Of a stretch of 17,448 bases of DNA, positions 12,775 to 17,448 are shown piece after piece (within the stretch, counting starts at the first letter, position 1; each line of letters opens with the position of its first letter). The stretch spans positions 407 to 17,854 of the forward strand of contig JALVZS010000225.1 of the NCBI GenBank assembly GCA_027022065.1, in the 5' to 3' direction. The notes below the pieces were generated by a model. The model searched no databases, was not told the origin of the DNA, and worked only from the letters and a program-made list of their open reading frames with translations. Source of the stretch: a bacterium. GTDB lineage: Bacteria > Thermosulfidibacterota > Thermosulfidibacteria > Thermosulfidibacterales > Thermosulfidibacteraceae. Both the position numbers and the translations under genes were made by a program.

Positions 12775-14967
12775 TCCCTTGCCCCTAACGCTGGGGTGTT
12801 TGGGCTGGGGTCTTCTATTGGGTTTTTGAGTAGGATTTCTCCCTGTAGCTGCTCTTACAGTCTTCTGCTGAGGTTCCTCTTTGGGACCTCCTTCAAGCCC
12901 CCTTCTGGTGAGCCTAAATCTTCCTAGCTCATCTATCTCCATTATCTTTGCTTCCACCTCATCTCCTATGTTGAACTCCTCCTTGAGATCCCTGATCCTT
13001 CTGTCTGATATCTGAGATATATGTAGTAGTCCCTCTCTTCCCGGGGCTACCTCTATAAATAGGCCGTAGTCCTCAATACGCTTTATCCTACCCTTTACCA
13101 GTTCCCCCACATGGTACTCATGGGCTATTTTAGAAATGATATCCAGGGCTTCCTTTGCAGCTTCTTCTGTTTCTGCTGATACCGTTACAAGTCCGTTTTC
13201 ATCTATGAATATGCGGGCTCCCGTTTTGTCTATTATGGCCCTTATAGTTCTTCCACCGGGTCCTATGACATCCCTTATGAAGCTCGGCTTGATCTGCATG
13301 GAGAGTATCCTCGGGGCCTTGGGGGAAAGCTGCGGTCTTGGAGCAGGCAGTGTCTCCTTCATCTTCTCAAGGATGTACAGCCTTCCCTCTTTTGCCTGCT
13401 GCAGTGCCTCTGCCATGATATCCCAGGTTATGCCGCTTATCTTTATATCCATCTGCAAGGCGGTGATGCCGTCCTCCGTTCCTGCAACCTTAAAGTCCAT
13501 GTCTCCAAGGTGATCCTCCATACCCAAGATGTCCGACAGGATCACATACTTCCCGGTCTCCTCGTCCATCACTAGTCCCATGGCTATTCCAGCAACGGGT
13601 TTCTTTATAGGGACTCCGGCGTCCATAAGGGCCAAGGATCCGCCGCAAACTGTGGCCATGGATGAAGAGCCGTTGGACTCCAGTATATCAGACACCACTC
13701 TTACTATATACGGGAACTCCTCACTTTTTACAGGAACCATGGGCTTTAACGCCCTTTCTGCCAGGGCTCCGTGTCCTATTTCCCTTCTTGAAGGTCCTCT
13801 AAGTGGCCTTACCTCACCCACGCAGAAGGGTGGAAAGTTGTAGTGAACCATGAAGGGCTTGGATCCCTCTCCAAAGAGCTCGTCCAGCATCTGCTCGTCT
13901 TCCCCTGGCATGCCTAAGGTTACCGCCACCAGAGCCTGGGTTTCTCCTCTGGTGAAGAGGGCGGAACCGTGCGCTCCGGGAAGCACTCCCACCTCGCAGG
14001 TTATGGGCCTTATGTCCTTCGGCCCCCTTCCGTCAGCCCTCACTTTTTCTTCAAGGATCATTCTGCGCATCTCTTCCTTTTCCACCTTGTCAAAGGCAAG
14101 GGCCACAAGCGGTTGCTCCTCTTCCGGATACTCCTCAAGGATGCTCTGCTTTAGCTGTTTGAGCGCCTTTTCCCTTGCCTTCTTGCCCTGTACCCTTATT
14201 GCGGACAGAAGAGCCTGTAGGTGCTTCTCCCTTATCTGCTTCTCGTACTCTTCGGTGGAGGGTGGAGGTTCAAACGCTATCTTCTCTTTGCCCACTTCTC
14301 TAACAAGCTCTTCCTGCACGGCAACGAGCTTCTTTATCTCCTCGTGGGCAACCTTTAACGCCTCTATGATGGTTTCTTCGGATACCTCCTTAGCTCCTGC
14401 CTCCACCATAACGATGGCATCTTTTGTTCCAGCAACAACGATATTCAAAAGGGAGTTTTCAATCTGCTCCTGTGAGGGGTTTATCACAAACTGTCCGTCA
14501 ACGAGCCCCACCCTTACGGCTCCTATAGGTCCTTCAAAGGGAATATCCGATATGGAAAGGGCGGCTGATGCTCCGACTATTGCCAAAACATCTGGAGGGT
14601 CCTCCTCGCTGGCGGATATAACCAGGGCCATTACCTGCACCTCGTTTCTGAACCCATCCGGGAATAGGGGCCTTATGGGCCTGTCTATTAGGCGGGACAC
14701 AAGTATCTCGTTGTCCATGGGCTTTCCTTCTCTTTTGATAAAACCACCAGGGATCTTTCCAGCGGCGTAGGCCCTTTCCCTGTATTCAACTGTTAAGGGG
14801 AAGAAATCCAAACCTTCTGTGGGCTCTTCAGCGCAGCAGGCCGTTACAAGAACCATGCTTTCTCCGCACTTTACAACAACAGCACCGTTGGCCTGCTTTG
14901 CAACCTTTCCCGTTTCAATAATCAGTTTTTTCCCACCAATTTCGCACTCTACGCTTTTTGCCCCCAT
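12757..14967 (-). CDS. pnp: Polyribonucleotide nucleotidyltransferase (PNPase)
   Basis: PNPase degrades RNA 3' to 5' using phosphate and can add tails from NDPs; it forms a trimer. The 736 residues contain two RNase PH-like domains joined by a helical linker, with the catalytic set LGDMDFKVAGTEDGITALQM followed by the DIK triad residues in the second. A KH domain (563-619, VIGPGGRTIRAI) and an S1 domain (620-689, VGELVKGRIKRIEDYGLF) follow. A basic, Pro-rich, probably disordered tail occupies 690-736. ATG 14967 lies three bases after the rpsO stop, with AGGAAG about eight bases upstream. The 3' end overlaps ptsI by four bases, inside an inverted repeat. Confidence 0.97.
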   Translation of the reverse strand: MGAKSVECEIGGKKLIIETGKVAKQANGAVVVKCGESMVLVTACCAEEPTEGLDFFPLTVEYRERAYAAGKIPGGFIKREGKPMDNEILVSRLIDRPIRPLFPDGFRNEVQVMALVISASEEDPPDVLAIVGASAALSISDIPFEGPIGAVRVGLVDGQFVINPSQEQIENSLLNIVVAGTKDAIVMVEAGAKEVSEETIIEALKVAHEEIKKLVAVQEELVREVGKEKIAFEPPPSTEEYEKQIREKHLQALLSAIRVQGKKAREKALKQLKQSILEEYPEEEQPLVALAFDKVEKEEMRRMILEEKVRADGRGPKDIRPITCEVGVLPGAHGSALFTRGETQALVAVTLGMPGEDEQMLDELFGEGSKPFMVHYNFPPFCVGEVRPLRGPSRREIGHGALAERALKPMVPVKSEEFPYIVRVVSDILESNGSSSMATVCGGSLALMDAGVPIKKPVAGIAMGLVMDEETGKYVILSDILGMEDHLGDMDFKVAGTEDGITALQMDIKISGITWDIMAEALQQAKEGRLYILEKMKETLPAPRPQLSPKAPRILSMQIKPSFIRDVIGPGGRTIRAIIDKTGARIFIDENGLVTVSAETEEAAKEALDIISKIAHEYHVGELVKGRIKRIEDYGLFIEVAPGREGLLHISQISDRRIRDLKEEFNIGDEVEAKIMEIDELGRFRLTRRGLEGGPKEEPQQKTVRAATGRNPTQKPNRRPQPKHPSVRGKGERGKH

Positions 14968-14970
14968 GGT

Positions 14971-15240
14971 TTACTTCCTGAGTCCTAGTTTTTGTATCAG
15001 CTCTTTGTATCCCTCAGGATTTGTTCTTGCCAGATACTTAAGTAGCTTTCTTCTTCTTCCAATGAGCCTTAATAGGCCCCTTTTGGAGTTTGTGTCGTGC
15101 TTGTGCCTTTCAAAGTGCTCCGTGAGCCTGCGGATCCTTTCCGTCATTATGGCTATCTGCACCTCAACAGAACCTGTGTCTTTTTCGTGCTTCTGAAACT
15201 GCTTGATAATTTCCTGCTTTTTCTCCTTGGTGATGCTCAC
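14971..15240 (-). CDS. rpsO: 30S ribosomal protein S15
   Basis: S15 binds 16S rRNA early in assembly of the small-subunit platform. The 89-residue length and sequence are canonical: [31 protein letters not shown], and [13 protein letters not shown]. The start is GTG at 15240 with an excellent AAGGAGGTG site about seven bases upstream. rpsO is often autoregulated through its leader; the 45-base truB-rpsO gap is A-rich with no long stem that I can see, so I make no claim about this here. truB-rpsO-pnp is the usual order. Confidence 0.97.
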   Translation of the reverse strand: MSITKEKKQEIIKQFQKHEKDTGSVEVQIAIMTERIRRLTEHFERHKHDTNSKRGLLRLIGRRRKLLKYLARTNPEGYKELIQKLGLRK

Positions 15241-15285
15241 TGCCTACACCTCCTTTGTTTTGCTTTTCTTTTCATATAACCAACT

Positions 15286-16206
15286 TTAAGATGTGTAAAG
15301 CACTTTTTGCGGATGACACAACCACCTTCCGTCAGGTGAACGCTTTATAACCCCAAGGGCTATAAATTCATTGTCTTCGTTTAATATGCGCACATATTCC
15401 CCCTCTTCAAGACTTTCCTTTCCAAGCTCCTGCGGCGTAACCACCACGGCGTTTCCCACCGTTATCCACCACTTCAGCCTTCCCATTACCTTAAGCGTAG
15501 GCAGTTCCTTTAAGCATTCGCTTAGAGGAATTACAAGCTTTCTCCTCTCTTCAAGCTCCATTTCCTTTAGCTCCTCAAGGCTTACCATCTGGTCTGTGGT
15601 GAAGCCTGCTGCAGAAGTCCTCGTGAGATCCCAAAGGGTTCCCACAGTTCCCAGCTCTTCTCCTATGTCCTTCGCCAGGGTTCTTATATAAACCCCTTTA
15701 CCCACCTTTGTGTAGATCTTAAGGTATGGAGGCTGGTAGTCTATCAGTTTTATGTCGTAGATGTGGACCTTTTTTGGTTTCCTTTCTACCTCCTTTCCCT
15801 CTCTTGCTAGCTGATAAAGCCTTTTTCCCTTGTATCTCTTTGCAGAGTACATGGGAGGAATTTGCCATATGTCTCCCTTGAACTTTTCAAGCACCTCTTC
15901 TATCCTTTCCTTTGTGAGCTCAGGCACGGGCTTTTCTTCAATGACCTTTCCCTCCCTATCGTAGGTGTCTGTGAGGATACCGAGCTTTATCCTTCCCACA
16001 TACTCCTTAGGCTGTTCCATGAACACTTCCGAAAGCTTGGTGGCCCTTCCCACCGCTATGGGAAGCACTCCCGTTGCCATGGGGTCCAAGGTGCCCAGGT
16101 GTCCCGCCTTTTTCACCTTTAGCAGCCTTCTTATTCTTTCCACGACCTTCGTGGAGGTTATGCCCTCCCTTTTGTTAACCACTATTACTCCTGTGAGTTC
16201 GTCCAT
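15286..16206 (-). CDS. truB: tRNA pseudouridine(55) synthase
   Basis: TruB converts U55 of tRNA to pseudouridine in the T-loop. The 306-residue protein has GVIVVNKREGITST at the N-terminus, the catalytic Asp41 in GHLGTLDPMATGVLP, the YSAKRYKGKRLYQLAREG stretch and KGVYIRTLAKDIGEELG, then a C-terminal PUA-like part (about 245-300). ATG 16206 is chosen: it gives the family's standard start and has GAAGGG eight bases upstream. The open frame continues upstream across the divergent PHP gene, but that part has no TruB similarity. It heads the minus-strand truB-rpsO-pnp group; rbfA and infB, often upstream, are not next to it here. Confidence 0.95.
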   Translation of the reverse strand: MDELTGVIVVNKREGITSTKVVERIRRLLKVKKAGHLGTLDPMATGVLPIAVGRATKLSEVFMEQPKEYVGRIKLGILTDTYDREGKVIEEKPVPELTKERIEEVLEKFKGDIWQIPPMYSAKRYKGKRLYQLAREGKEVERKPKKVHIYDIKLIDYQPPYLKIYTKVGKGVYIRTLAKDIGEELGTVGTLWDLTRTSAAGFTTDQMVSLEELKEMELEERRKLVIPLSECLKELPTLKVMGRLKWWITVGNAVVVTPQELGKESLEEGEYVRILNEDNEFIALGVIKRSPDGRWLCHPQKVLYTS

Positions 16207-16240
16207 TTGCTGTCCCTTCTGTTGTAAATGATGAAAATTG

Positions 16241-16260
16241 TTGCTAAATCCCATTAGCAA
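16241..16260. repeat. 7-bp inverted repeat between truB and the PHP gene
   Basis: TTGCTAA, six bases, TTAGCAA: a perfect dyad in the 72-base divergent intergenic region. It could be an operator shared by the two genes or a small hairpin. I see no convincing -35/-10 pair in this region on either strand. Confidence 0.35.
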
Positions 16261-16278
16261 ATTTGTAGGAGCGTGGCA

Positions 16279-16938
16279 ATGGTGGATCTTCATACACACA
16301 CCACATTTAGCGACGGCGAGCTGATCCCATCGGAGCTGGTGAGAAGGGCACTTGTTAAGGGCATTGAGTACCTTGGCATTACAGATCACGGAGACTTTTC
16401 CAATATGGAAATTATTATTCCTAATGTGGTGAAGGTGGCGGAAAGGATAAACTCCTTCAACTTGGGGATAAAGGTCATTCCCGGCATAGAGATAACCCAT
16501 GTTCCGCCGTCCCTCATAGCCGATGCGGTGAAGACTGCCAGAAAGCTGGGTGCGAGGCTGGTGGTGGTTCACGGGGAGACCATAGTGGAGCCCGTGGCGC
16601 CAGGGACCAACAGGGCCGCAATTGAAGCGGGTGCCGACATTCTTGCGCATCCCGGCCTAATAACTGAGGAGGAAGTTGAGCTGGCCGCTGAAAAGGGTGT
16701 GATGCTTGAGATCTCTGGCAGAAAGGGCCATTCCTTTACCAACGGGCATGTGGCTCTTCTTGCGAAGAAGTTTGGGGCTTCCCTTGTGTTTAACACGGAC
16801 AGCCATTCTCCCGGGGATTTGATGGACAGAGAAATGGCCCTTAAGGTGCTGATGGGCGCTGGCCTTTCTGAGGATGAAGCTGAGGGTGTTTTAAAAAACG
16901 GACGCTTGTTAGCTCAAAAGATACTGGGAGGGATGTAG
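16279..16938 (+). CDS. PHP-domain metal-dependent phosphoesterase (histidinol-phosphatase-like)
   Basis: The 219-residue protein is a compact PHP domain with a full metal-ligand set: DLHTHTTFSDGE (H5, H7, D12), LGITDHGD, VIPGIEITH, VVVHGETI, ILAHPGLI and FNTDSHSPGD. It should hydrolyse a phosphate ester with a di- or trinuclear metal centre. The substrate cannot be read from sequence; histidinol phosphatases, 5'-3' exonucleases and DNA polymerase-linked phosphatases share the fold, and no his gene is nearby. ATG 16279 is preferred because AGGAG (16267-16271) is seven bases before it; GTG 16273 is too close. The next gene starts two bases after its stop, so they are probably cotranscribed. Confidence 0.85.
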   Translation: MVDLHTHTTFSDGELIPSELVRRALVKGIEYLGITDHGDFSNMEIIIPNVVKVAERINSFNLGIKVIPGIEITHVPPSLIADAVKTARKLGARLVVVHGETIVEPVAPGTNRAAIEAGADILAHPGLITEEEVELAAEKGVMLEISGRKGHSFTNGHVALLAKKFGASLVFNTDSHSPGDLMDREMALKVLMGAGLSEDEAEGVLKNGRLLAQKILGGM

Positions 16939-16939
16939 G

Positions 16940-17448
16940 ATGGATAAGAAGAGGGACCTTGCGGATGTTATCTATGAGAACAGAAACAGGATAATAGCGG
17001 TGGTGGTTGCCCTTGTTGTTCTGATAGTTGGTTTGGGCTTTATCCATCACTTAAGAACCAAAGAAAGGGAGAGGGCTGCCTATTACTACAGCAAGGGGCT
17101 TGAGAAGCTTGTTGCCGTTATAAACAGCGGAAACGACACGGAAAAAGAGCTCAAAGAGGCCCTTTCTCTATTCAAGAAGGCGGAAAAGATTGGCGTTGGT
17201 AAGGAGTCAAAGCTTGCCGTGGCCATGGAGGGAAAAGTTTTGATTATGATGGGTAAGGAAAAGGAGGGAAGAAAGCTGATAGAGAGGGCGCTGAAGGATA
17301 TTAAGGGCAAGTACCTTGAGCCTGTAATGGTGGCGGAAACAAGGAATCCTTCTGTTATGAAAGAGTATCTTGAGAAGGACAATCCCTTCTTTGAGGACTA
17401 TGTGAGGTTTCAATACGCCATGTTTCTTCTCTCTGAGGGCAAAAAGGC
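16940..17448 (+). CDS. Membrane-anchored TPR-like protein (YfgM/TPR_21-like), cut by right edge
   Basis: The frame opens at ATG 16940 with GGGAGG about seven bases upstream and stays open to the edge (169 codons). A short charged N-terminus (MDKKRDLADVIYENRNR) precedes one membrane segment (about residues 18-36, rich in Val, Leu, Ile), then RTKEREKAA-like basic and helical sequence. The exported part has repeated helical hairpins with TPR-like spacing: YYYSKGLEKLV, KEALSLFKKAEKIG, KLAVAMEGKVLIMMGKEKEG. This plan matches YfgM-type proteins that assist SecYEG or folding in the periplasm; the family call is by architecture only. The C-terminus is missing. Confidence 0.7.
   Translation, partial: MDKKRDLADVIYENRNRIIAVVVALVVLIVGLGFIHHLRTKERERAAYYYSKGLEKLVAVINSGNDTEKELKEALSLFKKAEKIGVGKESKLAVAMEGKVLIMMGKEKEGRKLIERALKDIKGKYLEPVMVAETRNPSVMKEYLEKDNPFFEDYVRFQYAMFLLSEGKK

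Noticed and set aside
13850-14770. A 306-codon plus-strand open frame opposite pnp
   Set aside because: Composition (Ser, Thr, Ala, Pro runs) is that of an antisense shadow of pnp; no domain is visible and the true gene on the other strand is unmistakable.
16207-16650. N-terminal extension of truB by 148 codons
   Set aside because: The extension is His/Asn-rich, antisense to the PHP gene, unlike TruB, and a proper start with a ribosome site exists at 16206.

Overview
The window looks like chromosomal DNA of a Gram-negative, probably thermophilic bacterium. Gram-negative: it carries a KDO-8-phosphate phosphatase and the LptC/LptA/LptB lipopolysaccharide export genes. Thermophilic: proteins are rich in Lys, Glu, Arg and Ile, codons favour AGG/AGA for Arg and ATA for Ile, and genes are tightly packed with short overlaps. 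A deep-branching lineage such as Thermosulfidibacter, Aquificota or Thermodesulfobacteriota would fit, but this is an impression, not an identification. I see no insertion sequence, CRISPR array, tRNA, rRNA or prophage gene, and no gene-free stretch longer than about 80 bases.

Layout. (1) 1-960, minus: N-terminal part of a diguanylate cyclase, cut by the left edge. (2) 1039-2251, plus: a small unknown gene behind a good sigma-70 promoter, an atypical PilZ protein, and a membrane-anchored coiled-coil protein of the kind found near flagellar genes. (3) 4711-2229, minus: CCA-type tRNA nucleotidyltransferase, a GcvH-like protein whose lipoyl lysine is arginine, and an FGE-fold (SUMF1) protein that appears to be secreted and to start at CTG. 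(4) 4750-12760, plus: an unbroken eleven-gene operon kdsC-lptC-lptA-lptB-rpoN-hpf-ptsN-hprK-rapZ-ptsH-ptsI. (5) 16206-12757, minus: truB-rpsO-pnp. (6) 16279 to the right edge, plus: a PHP-domain phosphoesterase and a membrane-anchored TPR-like protein, cut by the edge.

How the genes work together. The large operon joins LPS synthesis and transport with sigma-54 and a complete regulatory phosphotransfer chain: EI to HPr to an EIIA of the PtsN type, with HPr kinase and the RapZ adaptor. No sugar permease (EIIB/EIIC) and no mannose-type EIIA lies in the cluster, so the chain is probably regulatory. The c-di-GMP genes at the left form a likely synthesis/receptor neighbourhood. truB-rpsO-pnp is the usual RNA modification, ribosome and RNA decay cluster.

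Most of the window is conserved housekeeping sequence. The points that deserve a second look are the GcvH-like protein without its lipoyl lysine, the CTG-started exported SUMF1 protein, two inverted repeats centred exactly on the overlapping stops of both convergent gene pairs, an HPr with Val in place of the conserved Pro after the active-site His, and an EI that lacks its usual C-terminal end.
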